From NCBI GenBank assembly GCA_045114775.1, contig JBGULC010000028.1, positions 91,575-155,574 on the forward strand: 64,000 nucleotides of DNA, given 5' to 3'. Shown piece by piece: positions 51,686 through 59,974 of this stretch (positions are counted from its first letter, which is position 1; each line of letters opens with the position of its first letter). The position numbers and the translations under genes were made by a program. Below the pieces are notes generated by a model, which was given only the letters and a program-made list of their open reading frames with translations, was not told the DNA's origin and did not search any database. Origin of the DNA: UBA3792 sp045114775 (GTDB lineage: Bacteria > Bacillota > Clostridia > Christensenellales > CAG-138).

Positions 51686-53735
51686 GAAGTGCGTCCTTTT
51701 CGGTTTCCCCGACGGGGCTGTAAACCGTAATCGTCGGTTTCGCCGAACCGTTGCTTGCCGGATGATAGGTCGGGATCATACCGACCAACAGCTCGCGGAT
51801 ATGGTCGTCGTTTGCATAAGCCGCATTCATCAGCGTGCCGAGGTTCCTGAACAGAAGATTCTGATCGAACGGGATCGGCGCACCGATGTGGATCAGCTCG
51901 TTCTCGGTCTTTCTGAGTCCCTCTGCGGCCATCAGCTTCTCTTCATACAGCTTTTCGCCGGGTCGCAGGCCGGTATACTTGATTTTGATATCCACATCCG
52001 GCTTTAACCCTGCCTGCTTGATCAGGTTTCTCGCAAGAGTATCGATCCTGACCGGGCTTCCCATGTCGAGCACAAAGATTTCACCGCCCTTTGCATACGT
52101 GCCGGCAAGCATGACCAGACTCACCGCTTCCGGGATCGTCATAAAGTAACGTATTACGTCCGGATGCGTGACCGTGACGGGGCCGCCTTTCTCGATCTGT
52201 TTCTTGAACAGCGGAATCACAGAGCCATTGCTGCCGAGCACGTTTCCGAAGCGAACAGCGACAAACTCCGTGCGTGCATTTCGAAATACGCTGCCCGAAC
52301 CGTCCTTATCTGCATTCTCGCAGCCTTCATGCGTGAACAGCTGCGGAATCTCATCGGCCTTTCCCGCCTTGATCTTTGCGTCAAAGCTCTGTACGATCAT
52401 CTCGCACAGACGCTTGCTGGCGCCCATCACATTGGTCGGGTTGACTGCTTTGTCTGTTGAAATCAATACGAATCGTTCACAGCCGTGGATCAGCGCAGCG
52501 TAGGCGGTCTTATATGTGCCAAGTACGTTGTTTTTGATCGCCTCGCAGGGGCTGTCCTCCATCAGCGGAACATGTTTATGCGCCGCCGCATGATAAACGA
52601 CCTGCGGGCGGTAGGTACTGAATACCTTGAACATTCTGCGGCTGTCTCGAACCGATCCGATCAGCACGATCAGATCGAGGTCCGGATACCGATCCTTGAG
52701 TTCCTGCTGAATATCGTAGGCACTGTTCTCATAAACGTCGAAAATGATCAAACGCTTCGGCTGATGCGCCGCAATCTGACGGCACAGCTCGCTGCCGATA
52801 GATCCGCCGCCACCCGTTACAAGAACGGTCTTCCCGTTGATAAACGCGTACACGCCGGAAAGATCGGCTCGAATCGGCTCGCGGCCCAAAAGATCTTCCA
52901 CCGCAACATCCTTCATTGCGCTTACGGAAATCTGACCTGAAATCAGCTGGAAAATGCCCGGAAGCAGCTTCAGCTCGCAGTCGGTCTCGTTACAAATCGC
53001 CAGAATATCTCGCTTCTGCTCCGCGGTTGCGCTCGGAATCGCAAAGTAGATCTTGTTGATACGATACTTTGCTGCACTCGCAAGGATGTCCTCGCGTCCG
53101 CCGACGATCTGAACGCCTTCCAGATATCTGCCCCTTTTATTGGGATCGTCGTCTATGATGCAGACGGCCTTGTCCATCGTATCGGGATTCAGCATCATAT
53201 CCCTGAGGATCATCTGTCCCGCATTGCCGGCGCCGATCAGCATAACACGATTACGTGCAGTTCGACTTTGGATGTGTTGTCTTTGAAGATGATTCAACAG
53301 CCGCGAGGAAACGCGGATTCCAATCAGCAGCGCAGCCTGGATCAATGCCCCGACAATATAGTAGGACATGGGCATTCGATGCCAGAAAATCAGAGAGATC
53401 GCAACGGCGTGGACGACGGAAAGCAGCATGGAAACGGCGAGCGTCCGAACCAGCTCCCGAAGCCCTATATACCGCCAGAGCGCTCTGTACATACGTAACG
53501 CCCACAGAATCAGAACGCAAAACGCTCCGTACGGAAGAATAAAGCAGTTGAACGCATTCAGATACTTCAGTTCGATTTGAGAATACCGGAAATCGAACCG
53601 CATCCAGAGTGCAAAGAAGTACGCCGCACAGACGGCAACGTAATCGTAAACGCCGAGCAGCACAGAGAAGAGAACGCTCGCTTTCCCCTTCTGTCTGTGC
53701 GTTTTCCGATTGTCCTGTTTTACCCCGCGCTCCAT
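51672..53735 (-). CDS. Membrane nucleotide-sugar 4,6-dehydratase (CapD/PglF/FlaA1 family)
   Basis: A 687-residue protein. The ATG at 53735 with GGAG is preferred over a TTG at 53756. Four N-terminal helices (about 20-140) are followed by a Rossmann domain IGAGNAGQMILRDM and a second, catalytic, SDR domain with VTGGGGSIGSELCRQ, HAAAHKHVPLME, LISTDKAVNPTNVMGASKR and RFGNVLGSNGSVIP. The catalytic residues of the 4,6-dehydratase are in STDKAV and the Lys of GASKR. It produces a UDP-4-keto-6-deoxy sugar for the DegT aminotransferase downstream. Confidence 0.92.
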   Translation of the reverse strand: MERGVKQDNRKTHRQKGKASVLFSVLLGVYDYVAVCAAYFFALWMRFDFRYSQIELKYLNAFNCFILPYGAFCVLILWALRMYRALWRYIGLRELVRTLAVSMLLSVVHAVAISLIFWHRMPMSYYIVGALIQAALLIGIRVSSRLLNHLQRQHIQSRTARNRVMLIGAGNAGQMILRDMMLNPDTMDKAVCIIDDDPNKRGRYLEGVQIVGGREDILASAAKYRINKIYFAIPSATAEQKRDILAICNETDCELKLLPGIFQLISGQISVSAMKDVAVEDLLGREPIRADLSGVYAFINGKTVLVTGGGGSIGSELCRQIAAHQPKRLIIFDVYENSAYDIQQELKDRYPDLDLIVLIGSVRDSRRMFKVFSTYRPQVVYHAAAHKHVPLMEDSPCEAIKNNVLGTYKTAYAALIHGCERFVLISTDKAVNPTNVMGASKRLCEMIVQSFDAKIKAGKADEIPQLFTHEGCENADKDGSGSVFRNARTEFVAVRFGNVLGSNGSVIPLFKKQIEKGGPVTVTHPDVIRYFMTIPEAVSLVMLAGTYAKGGEIFVLDMGSPVRIDTLARNLIKQAGLKPDVDIKIKYTGLRPGEKLYEEKLMAAEGLRKTENELIHIGAPIPFDQNLLFRNLGTLMNAAYANDDHIRELLVGMIPTYHPASNGSAKPTITVYSPVGETEKDALHAAG

Positions 53736-53777
53736 TGAATCAGCTCCGATCCTCAATTACGTCCCTTTCGCTCAGAA

Positions 53778-55451
53778 TCAGCGAAAATCGACAAACACTT
53801 CATTGATTACGCTGTCTTCTTCATACCAATAACGCACGTTCCGATTCCAGTTGGGTCGGTACGGCTTGCCGAACGCATCGTTCAGCTCGTTCCCGGATTT
53901 TTTGACTTGATACTCCAACAGCTCCAACGCGTGATAGAATTCGCTGCGCTCATTCCGTTCCTCTGCGGTCAGCACGACCGAGTCGTCGTAACGAACCTGC
54001 GTCCATTCATCAACGCTGTCGAACACAGCCTTCATATTCCGATAATTCTGCCAACAAACGGCATAGGCGATCTTTTGCTCCTCCGTCCATGTATCGGCGT
54101 TCGGAAATGCTTTGTGCACTGCGTCAAACAGCTGTTCTGCAATGGTCAGACACTGTATCGCCTGGAATCCGCTGTTATGCAAAAAGTCTTCATACACCGT
54201 GGAATTGATTCGCATCGGCTCCGCATCAAATCCGTAAATCTCTTTGATAATGTCGATACGGCTCTGCTGATCGATGAAGCAATACGCCCAATCGAACTTG
54301 CAGCGTATCGTTCCCTGAATGCTGTAAGTTTTGATCTCATCCGGTTCGATTTCGTTAGCGAAATTTACCAGTGCAGCCGTCTGTGCCGTATTGGTGTTCG
54401 TATAGACGTTGTCGCCGAGTGTCTTCAGAATATCCGGGATCTGGGAGAGCTTGCCCTCCTGTTTAAGCTTCTTGAAGATCGCAACCAGCATCTTACGCTG
54501 CCTTGCAGTACGCTTGGAATCGAGGCCGCCCGCACTTTTACGCGCACGCATATACGCCATGACGCCCTCTCCGTTCAGATGCTGTTTCCCCGGTTTGATC
54601 TTGTCCCCGTCAAGCGTATGCATCACGATATCGACGTTGAAATCAATCCCGCCGATCATATCGACCAAATCAATCAACGCCTGAAAATCGACGCCGTAAT
54701 AGTAGGGGATCGAAACGCCGCCGAGCCATTCCTCCGCGGCGCGGCAGCTCAGCTCGAACCCCGCCTTCGGGTCCTTCATGCCGCCACCGACATTGAAGAT
54801 GCCGTTGAACTTGTAGAAACCCCGATATCCCGGCGCAGTTGTCATGCAGTCTCGTGCAATGGAGACCATGCTGACTTCTTTTGTATCAAAATTGATCGCC
54901 AGAACGATGTTCGCATCCGTATGCGGCATGGACCCGCTGGTCGACCCTCCGCTCTCATACGCATCAATGCCGAACAGCGCAACATTGACAATGCCGGACA
55001 GATGATTCTCATCGGTCTGTTTTTCCGGCGCGGATGTATTCTGCGGATCCTCTGTCACCGCGGGCACAACGCTCGTTGGCTCAGGCGTCGGAATCAGCGT
55101 CGGGATCACGATCGGCGTCGTCCCCGGTTCAGGCGTAGGCAGATAATCCTCGATCACGATCATCGGCGTGGATACAGGTTTTTCCGTCGCTGTGCTGACG
55201 CGCGTTACATTGTCGAAAAACACCGTCGGCTTATGACATACATGCCATGCAAAAATGCTCAAACCGATTACCGCAAGAAGGATCACGCCTAAGATGCAAA
55301 GAATAACAATCTTTCCGGTTTTCGATTTCTTATCAGCCGTTTTTCTCTTCCTTCCGCGCTTGCCGCCGTCCGTTTTTTCCGTTCCTTCTTCCGGTTCTTC
55401 GAACAGATCGATTCTCTTTGTATCATCATTCGAGATCTTTGTCTTTTCCAT
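53778..55451 (-). CDS. LytR-CpsA-Psr (LCP) family cell-wall glycopolymer ligase
   Basis: A 557-residue protein. A charged cytoplasmic N-terminus of 45 residues leads to one transmembrane helix (IVILCILGVILLAVIGLSIF). A Pro/Thr-rich linker with PTPEPGTTP repeats follows, then the LCP domain: VALFGIDAYE, ANIVLAINFDTKEVSMVSIARD with the substrate-binding Arg, and GVMAYMRARKSAGGLDSKRTARQRKML. It attaches lipid-linked polysaccharide to peptidoglycan outside the cell. A C-terminal extension of about 150 residues has no recognised domain. The 167-nt gap upstream holds a GC-rich hairpin without a U-run. Confidence 0.9.
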   Translation of the reverse strand: MEKTKISNDDTKRIDLFEEPEEGTEKTDGGKRGRKRKTADKKSKTGKIVILCILGVILLAVIGLSIFAWHVCHKPTVFFDNVTRVSTATEKPVSTPMIVIEDYLPTPEPGTTPIVIPTLIPTPEPTSVVPAVTEDPQNTSAPEKQTDENHLSGIVNVALFGIDAYESGGSTSGSMPHTDANIVLAINFDTKEVSMVSIARDCMTTAPGYRGFYKFNGIFNVGGGMKDPKAGFELSCRAAEEWLGGVSIPYYYGVDFQALIDLVDMIGGIDFNVDIVMHTLDGDKIKPGKQHLNGEGVMAYMRARKSAGGLDSKRTARQRKMLVAIFKKLKQEGKLSQIPDILKTLGDNVYTNTNTAQTAALVNFANEIEPDEIKTYSIQGTIRCKFDWAYCFIDQQSRIDIIKEIYGFDAEPMRINSTVYEDFLHNSGFQAIQCLTIAEQLFDAVHKAFPNADTWTEEQKIAYAVCWQNYRNMKAVFDSVDEWTQVRYDDSVVLTAEERNERSEFYHALELLEYQVKKSGNELNDAFGKPYRPNWNRNVRYWYEEDSVINEVFVDFR

Positions 55452-55618
55452 GTGTCGTCTCCTAATCAGGTGGATTTTTCGTTGCCTCCGGCATGCGGCG
55501 CGTCAATTGAACGCCTCGCATCCGAAAAGGCAACTGTGTTCGACCGTCCGCTGCGGGGCGACTATGGCCGCGCGCCGCCCGTTTTACGATCTCTTTTCCC
55601 CCTTTTTTCAGCGCACCT

Positions 55619-57163
55619 TCACAGTAGATTCGAAAGGCGCATTTCGGTTTCCTGCATGACGGACCGCCATTCGTCCGGATACCGTTCCTTTACGGTCTGC
55701 CACTCGGAATAACCGACTTTCGTGCCGTGAATATCGCTTCCGACGGCGACGATCTTCCCCTCCCTGATCCAATCGTGCAGATACGAGTTCTGTCCATGCT
55801 TTGTAAGCGCAGACACATTCACCTGTCCCTTCACGCGTTCCAGACCGAACAGTATCTCGATCTGTTTGCGGTCGTAGCGATCAACATGCGCAAGCACAAT
55901 GCGCAGATCAGTCCGCTCGCTCAACGCTTCCACGGAATCGATCAGACGATCCGACCATGCGGTAAACGGCATCTCCAACAGCAGCATGTCGGTCCCCATC
56001 AGACATAGATTCTCGATATGCGGCAACCGATCGATCCCCTCGAACGCAAGCACCTCGGCGCCGAGAATGATCCTCGGACTGTCGGCATCCAGTTTGCTCT
56101 TGAGTTCCAAGAAGCTTCTTGCGCGGCTCTCCAGGAACGACTCCACGCTGGTCTGTTCACCGTAGAAGTGCGAGGTTGCGCAAATTACGCCTACGCCCGC
56201 TTCCTTTGCCATCCTGATCTGCGAAAGAGACGTTTCCAATCCGCTGCTGCCGTGATCGCAGCCGGGGAGAATATGCGCATGAAAATCGATATCCGCGGAA
56301 TTGCTCTTCTGCGGCGCCTTCCGCTCCGTTCTCTTCGCAAAATCCGCGTTGTTGCCGTACCGGTACTCGTACTTGTAGCCGTATTTATACCCGTATTTAT
56401 AACCGTATTTATAGCCGTATTTATACCCGTACTTGCCGCCTGCCTTGAGGTTCAGATCGTTGATCACGATGCCGCAAATCCGAGCGCCTGCGCTCTGCAT
56501 AGCGCTTTCCGCTTCGGAAAGATCCCTCTGCTTCGTTTTGCCGGACCGGATGACCAGTACCATACCGTCGACCAGCCGCGAGACGATCTGCGCGTCCGCG
56601 ACCTCATTGGTCGGCGGCGTATCAATGATGATGTAGTCGTACTGCTTCCGGAACTGCTCGATCGCGTTCTGGAACGCTGCGGAGGCCAGCATTTCGGAAG
56701 GATTCGGCGGGATCTTGCCGCAGGCGATGATCGAAAGCGGCAGTCCTTCCACGCCGAACACGTCGCAAACGTCGACGTTTGCAATGAGATCGGATAAGCC
56801 GTTCTTCGTGCGGATGCGCCAAAGACGTGCGACGTTCGGCTTGCGCATATCGCAGTCGACGAGGAGCGTCTTCTTTCCGAGCATCGCGAACGAGACTGCG
56901 ATGTTGGATGCAGTCAGGCTCTTCCCCTCGGAGGGGTTCGCGCTCGTCACGCCGAAGACCTTGCATTCACGGTCGCCCATGGCGGCGACGCTGTACATCA
57001 AATTCGTACGGAGCTGTACGTATGCTTCGCGGATTGCGAACGCGCTGGTCTCCGTCAGAATCTTCTTCCGGTTTTCCCGGATCTGCGCCCGTTCGTCCTG
57101 CCTACGGCTCTGTTTGCTGCGCTTGAAGGTGAACACAGCCTTTTGATTGTCTTTTTTACTCAT
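55619..57163 (-). CDS. Fused bacterial tyrosine kinase (CpsD) and PHP tyrosine phosphatase (CpsB/YwqE)
   Basis: A 514-residue fusion. The ATG at 57163 has AGGAGG nine bases upstream. Residues 40-250 form a BY-kinase with Walker A TSANPSEGKSL (Lys81), Walker A' LLVDCDMRKP and Walker B IIIDTPPT. A Tyr-rich tail of about six Tyr-Gly-Tyr-Lys units follows near 255-285 and would be the autophosphorylation cluster. Residues 300-514 form a PHP-type phosphatase: DFHAHILPGCDHGSS, ATSHFYGE, VLAHVDRYDR and GSDIHGTKVG. Kinase and phosphatase are normally separate proteins (CpsD and CpsB). In place of the usual PGxDDG the phosphatase has PGCDHG. It overlaps Wzz by 8 nt and controls chain length and export with it. 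Confidence 0.92.
   Translation of the reverse strand: MSKKDNQKAVFTFKRSKQSRRQDERAQIRENRKKILTETSAFAIREAYVQLRTNLMYSVAAMGDRECKVFGVTSANPSEGKSLTASNIAVSFAMLGKKTLLVDCDMRKPNVARLWRIRTKNGLSDLIANVDVCDVFGVEGLPLSIIACGKIPPNPSEMLASAAFQNAIEQFRKQYDYIIIDTPPTNEVADAQIVSRLVDGMVLVIRSGKTKQRDLSEAESAMQSAGARICGIVINDLNLKAGGKYGYKYGYKYGYKYGYKYGYKYEYRYGNNADFAKRTERKAPQKSNSADIDFHAHILPGCDHGSSGLETSLSQIRMAKEAGVGVICATSHFYGEQTSVESFLESRARSFLELKSKLDADSPRIILGAEVLAFEGIDRLPHIENLCLMGTDMLLLEMPFTAWSDRLIDSVEALSERTDLRIVLAHVDRYDRKQIEILFGLERVKGQVNVSALTKHGQNSYLHDWIREGKIVAVGSDIHGTKVGYSEWQTVKERYPDEWRSVMQETEMRLSNLL
56361..56434 (-). repeat. 12-bp tandem repeats encoding the Tyr-Gly-Tyr-Lys cluster
   Basis: Six near-identical units of CCGTATTTATAC (plus strand) encode the tyrosine cluster between the kinase and phosphatase domains. 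The repeats are in frame (12 bp), so copy-number changes would add or remove tyrosines without breaking the frame. Confidence 0.9.
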
Positions 57164-57947
57164 TGCTGATCTCCTCCTGCAGCGATACTTCCCAGGATGC
57201 GTTGTCCTCGGTCCCGACAACGATCATCGGCACCGTACCGATCACCGGACAGCGGCTGACCTTTTGAACTTCCTCCATCGTATAGATCGTGGTATCCAAA
57301 TAAGCGCGCAGCAGGAAAAACGTTGCCATCAGGAGAAAACCGGCGGCAAAGCCGACCAGCGTATTCAATGTCAGATTCGGACTGGAATGGGATGCGGGCA
57401 CGGTCGCATAGTCGACGATCGAAACGCCGCCTGCCTTGGTGATGTCGACGATCTCATCCGGCGCGTACAGGGCAATCGTATTAGCGATATCGGCAGAGAG
57501 CTTCGGTGCACCTGTCTTGACTGCGACGCGGATCAGTTTTGTTCCGGAAGGAACGGAGACCGATATCATACCGGAAAGAGAGCTGGCTGTGATATTTCGG
57601 TTCGCATACTCCGGATGATCCTCATTGAAATGCGACGCTACTACGCCGAGGATCCGATTGTTTTTGAGGATTGCCTGATACGTCATGATCAGGTTATCCG
57701 CAGCGACCAGTTCGCTGTTGCTGATCGATCCCGTTTTATTCTGGTCCGCAGTTGTGTAGATGTACATCGTCGTATACGCCGTATACTTTTTCTTAATAAA
57801 GAAGTGCGTCACGGCAGCGACGGCCAGACCGACAATCAATCCGGCAAGAAGGATGTAGACCCACTTTGAGAGCAGAATCTGAAAGACATCCGCAAGATTG
57901 ATCTCAACTTCCCTTTTTTCTTTGTTTATGCTTTCCAAACCTTCCAA
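57156..57947 (-). CDS. Wzz/CpsC chain-length determinant and kinase activator
   Basis: A 263-residue protein with two transmembrane helices (ILLAGLIVGLAVAAVTHFF near 35 and LVGFAAGFLLMATFFLL near 210). It has the periplasmic-type Wzz domain between them and a proline-rich stretch before the second helix. In Gram-positives this CpsC-type protein binds and activates the BY-kinase encoded next. It is the first structural gene of the exopolysaccharide operon behind a consensus promoter. The length is typical. Confidence 0.9.
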   Translation of the reverse strand: MEGLESINKEKREVEINLADVFQILLSKWVYILLAGLIVGLAVAAVTHFFIKKKYTAYTTMYIYTTADQNKTGSISNSELVAADNLIMTYQAILKNNRILGVVASHFNEDHPEYANRNITASSLSGMISVSVPSGTKLIRVAVKTGAPKLSADIANTIALYAPDEIVDITKAGGVSIVDYATVPASHSSPNLTLNTLVGFAAGFLLMATFFLLRAYLDTTIYTMEEVQKVSRCPVIGTVPMIVVGTEDNASWEVSLQEEISNE

Positions 57948-58030
57948 TCCTTTCCTGAAAACGATCTCCCGACCTTTCGTTCGTTCGCCGTTTCAATGTA
58001 TTTTCCCGCTGTTGCATACACTATTTTATC

Positions 58031-58213
58031 TCAATTGACACAGAATTCTGTTTCTGCACAGATTTCCGCATAATATAAGATGATATCATTATACATCATT
58101 CTTTCAGAATCGTCAATATCAAGAGATGCTTTATACAAATAAGAAAGACATCGGACATCCAGTTTTCCAACAATCCGTCGAAACGGCACGATCCGCCTTT
58201 TTTCCGGTGTCAT
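58031..58213 (-). CDS. Possible 60-residue leader ORF between loaP and wzz
   Basis: An ATG at 58213 with GGGGA upstream opens 60 codons (MTPEKRRIVPFRRIVGKLD..., ending in EFCVN). The second half overlaps the wzz promoter, so it would only be made from the upstream promoter at 58371. No family is recognised. It may be a spurious frame. Confidence 0.25.
   Translation of the reverse strand: MTPEKRRIVPFRRIVGKLDVRCLSYLYKASLDIDDSERMMYNDIILYYAEICAETEFCVN
58088..58116 (-). promoter_or_regulatory. Proximal promoter of the exopolysaccharide operon
   Basis: Minus strand: TTGACG, 17-bp spacer, TATAAT. The start site would be near 58081, leaving about a 130-nt leader before wzz at 57947. Confidence 0.75.
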
Positions 58214-58320
58214 ACAGATCCCCGAAAAAAGCAGATAAGACGGCAAATTGTTTTTCGTTGGTTTCACGGGGAGACTCGCAGATTGCACTTTCCGTCGATC
58301 GAGATTCGAAAAATACGAAA

Positions 58321-58340
58321 CGGCGGAGAAAATGTCGCCG
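58321..58340 (-). promoter_or_regulatory. Small hairpin at the start of the distal leader (possible LoaP site)
   Basis: CGGCG-10 nt-CGCCG lies 25-45 nt after the predicted start of the distal promoter. LoaP acts on leader hairpins of long operons, so this is a candidate site. The evidence is position only. Confidence 0.3.
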
Positions 58341-58370
58341 GATGTTCAACCTCAATCAAAGAGCATTATC

Positions 58371-58399
58371 AGTATAATAGCCGTGCGATGTCACGTCAA
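58371..58399 (-). promoter_or_regulatory. Distal promoter between loaP and wzz
   Basis: Minus strand: TTGACG, 17-bp spacer, TATACT. It would give a leader of about 415 nt that contains the hairpin at 58321, the small ORF and the proximal promoter. Confidence 0.7.
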
Positions 58400-58490
58400 T
58401 CGATTCGCCAATACTTGACATTTTCCCGCATTATGGAACAAAACGGCAAGCATGCCGCCTGCCGAATCCGATTCGTTTTTTCCGATTCAC

Positions 58491-59024
58491 TTACTCTTGT
58501 TCCCGCTCCCGGCGCAGAACATCGATATCCGTATTTCCTTCGATGTATTCGATCGAACACCATACATTCCGAAACAGCACGTCGCCGTCGCCGAGCGCGA
58601 TCTCGACCTGCCGACGGCTTTTGTTGACCTTGACGACCTTCGCCTCCATGCCGACGAGCGGCCCGGATACGAATGCGATCTTCGTGCCGACCTTGACGAC
58701 CTCAGAAACACCGATCACTCCATCGCAGCGCTTAAGCCAATCAACAAACCTGAGATCCTCACCGCGAAGCGCACACGCACCATCCTCATACCGGAGTACC
58801 TTAAGAACGCCCGAAAAGCGCCGGATCGTCTCCCAATCCGGCTCCTGCTCCGCATCGAAAAACACGTATCCCGGCAGAAGCCGCGCCTTCACCCGCTTCA
58901 AGCCCTTTTCTCCCGGCTTGTTTCGCACGGCAAGCGGCGAAAACGCAAACATCCCCCCGCGTTTCAGCAGTTCCATGACGGCGCCCTCCTGACCGCTTCT
59001 GCAAAACAGGCAATAACTATCCAA
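58491..59024 (-). CDS. loaP: LoaP/NusG-paralogue transcription antiterminator
   Basis: A 177-residue NusG-family protein. The NGN domain starts at SYCLFCRSGQE and includes ARLLPGYVFFDAEQ. The C-terminal KOW domain contains VSEVVKVGTKIAFVSGPLVG and VVKVNKSRRQVEIAL. The best start is a TTG at 59024 with GGAGG nine bases upstream; the frame to 59216 crosses the consensus promoter and is rejected. LoaP proteins bind paused RNA polymerase at a leader hairpin and allow transcription of long polysaccharide or antibiotic operons. Here it heads a roughly 21-kb exopolysaccharide operon. Confidence 0.88.
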   Translation of the reverse strand: MDSYCLFCRSGQEGAVMELLKRGGMFAFSPLAVRNKPGEKGLKRVKARLLPGYVFFDAEQEPDWETIRRFSGVLKVLRYEDGACALRGEDLRFVDWLKRCDGVIGVSEVVKVGTKIAFVSGPLVGMEAKVVKVNKSRRQVEIALGDGDVLFRNVWCSIEYIEGNTDIDVLRREREQE

Positions 59025-59060
59025 CGGTTTGTTCCTCCGACCCGATTTTACGGTGTTCCT

Positions 59061-59089
59061 ATTATAGAGACGTACAACCGCAATGTCAA
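59061..59089 (-). promoter_or_regulatory. Consensus promoter of loaP
   Basis: Minus strand: TTGACA, 17-bp spacer, TATAAT, a perfect consensus. The start site is near 59054, 30 nt before the TTG start codon. Confidence 0.88.
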
Positions 59090-59109
59090 GGACACTCGCT
59101 TTTTTTCTC

Positions 59110-59165
59110 TTGAAGAGAAGTCGGATCTGATATATACTGATATATCGACAATTATATCGACAATT
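59110..59165 (+). promoter_or_regulatory. Promoter of the esterase gene with a tandem 12-mer downstream
   Basis: TTGAAG, 17-bp spacer, TATACT at 59110-59138. Directly after the start site a perfect direct repeat of ATATCGACAATT occupies 59142-59153 and 59154-59165. It could be a repressor or leader element. It lies back-to-back with the loaP promoter. Confidence 0.55.
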
Positions 59166-59200
59166 CACAATACGGATGTTCCGAAGAAAGGACGACGAAC

Positions 59201-59953
59201 ATGATCCAGGTAACAAAGATCCAGATCCCCGCGTTCCCGACCGAAAAGCCGCGCAGGCTGTACGTTTCGCTCCCGAAAGGCTACGAAACGTCGGACGAGC
59301 GGTATCCCGTCCTCTACATGTTTGACGGGCACAACGTCTTCTATGACCGCCACGCTACCTACGGCAAGAGCTGGGGCATGCGCGAATACCTTGCGAAAAC
59401 AAAGCTTCCGTTGATCGTCGTCGCGGTCGAATGCAACACGGAGGGCTTCAAAAGGCTTTCCGAATACAGTCCCTGGGACTTCTCCGCACCGCGTCCGGTC
59501 GGAAACGTGCAGGGTCTCGGCAGGGTCACGATGGATTGGTTCACGAAGGAACTGAAGCCGGAAATCGACGCGAAATACCGTACGCTGTCCGACCGCGAGC
59601 ATACGCTGATCGCAGGCAGTTCCATGGGCGGGCTGATGGCGCTCTACGCCGCCGTGGAATACAACGCCGTTTTCTCCGGCGCGGCGGCGCTGTCCCCGGT
59701 CCTCTGGATCTCGCCCGCAAAGCGCAGGGAGCTCATTCGCTCGCATCCTCTTAAGCAGCCGACGCGGATCTATATGGCCATGGGCACCGGCGAGACCGAC
59801 CCGAAGCGCCTCGCGCTTGCGGGTATGTTCGAAACCGCAAAAGCGCTCAGTATCGCAGGCGCCGACGTTTCCGCAAACGTCATCCCCGGCGCGGTCCACA
59901 ACGAGGCCGCGTGGGAAAAACGCATCCCCGATTTCTTCAAATACCTTCTCTGA
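59201..59953 (+). CDS. Alpha/beta-hydrolase esterase (putative esterase/Fes-like family)
   Basis: A 250-residue cytoplasmic esterase. The nucleophile elbow is IAGSSMGGLMALYA and the C-terminal His is in PGAVHNEAAWEKR. The early YPVLYMFDGHNVFYD is typical of the esterase-D/enterochelin-esterase group. It may deacylate sugars or siderophore-like esters. AAAGGA precedes the ATG. It is followed after 21 nt by the thioesterase gene on the same transcript. Confidence 0.85.
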   Translation: MIQVTKIQIPAFPTEKPRRLYVSLPKGYETSDERYPVLYMFDGHNVFYDRHATYGKSWGMREYLAKTKLPLIVVAVECNTEGFKRLSEYSPWDFSAPRPVGNVQGLGRVTMDWFTKELKPEIDAKYRTLSDREHTLIAGSSMGGLMALYAAVEYNAVFSGAAALSPVLWISPAKRRELIRSHPLKQPTRIYMAMGTGETDPKRLALAGMFETAKALSIAGADVSANVIPGAVHNEAAWEKRIPDFFKYLL

Positions 59954-59974
59954 TCCGGAAAGGAGCGTCGTTTC

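Noticed and set aside
56361..56434. Short tandem repeats resembling a CRISPR-like array
   Set aside because: The units are 12 bp without spacers and encode an in-frame tyrosine cluster within a kinase gene; no cas gene is present.
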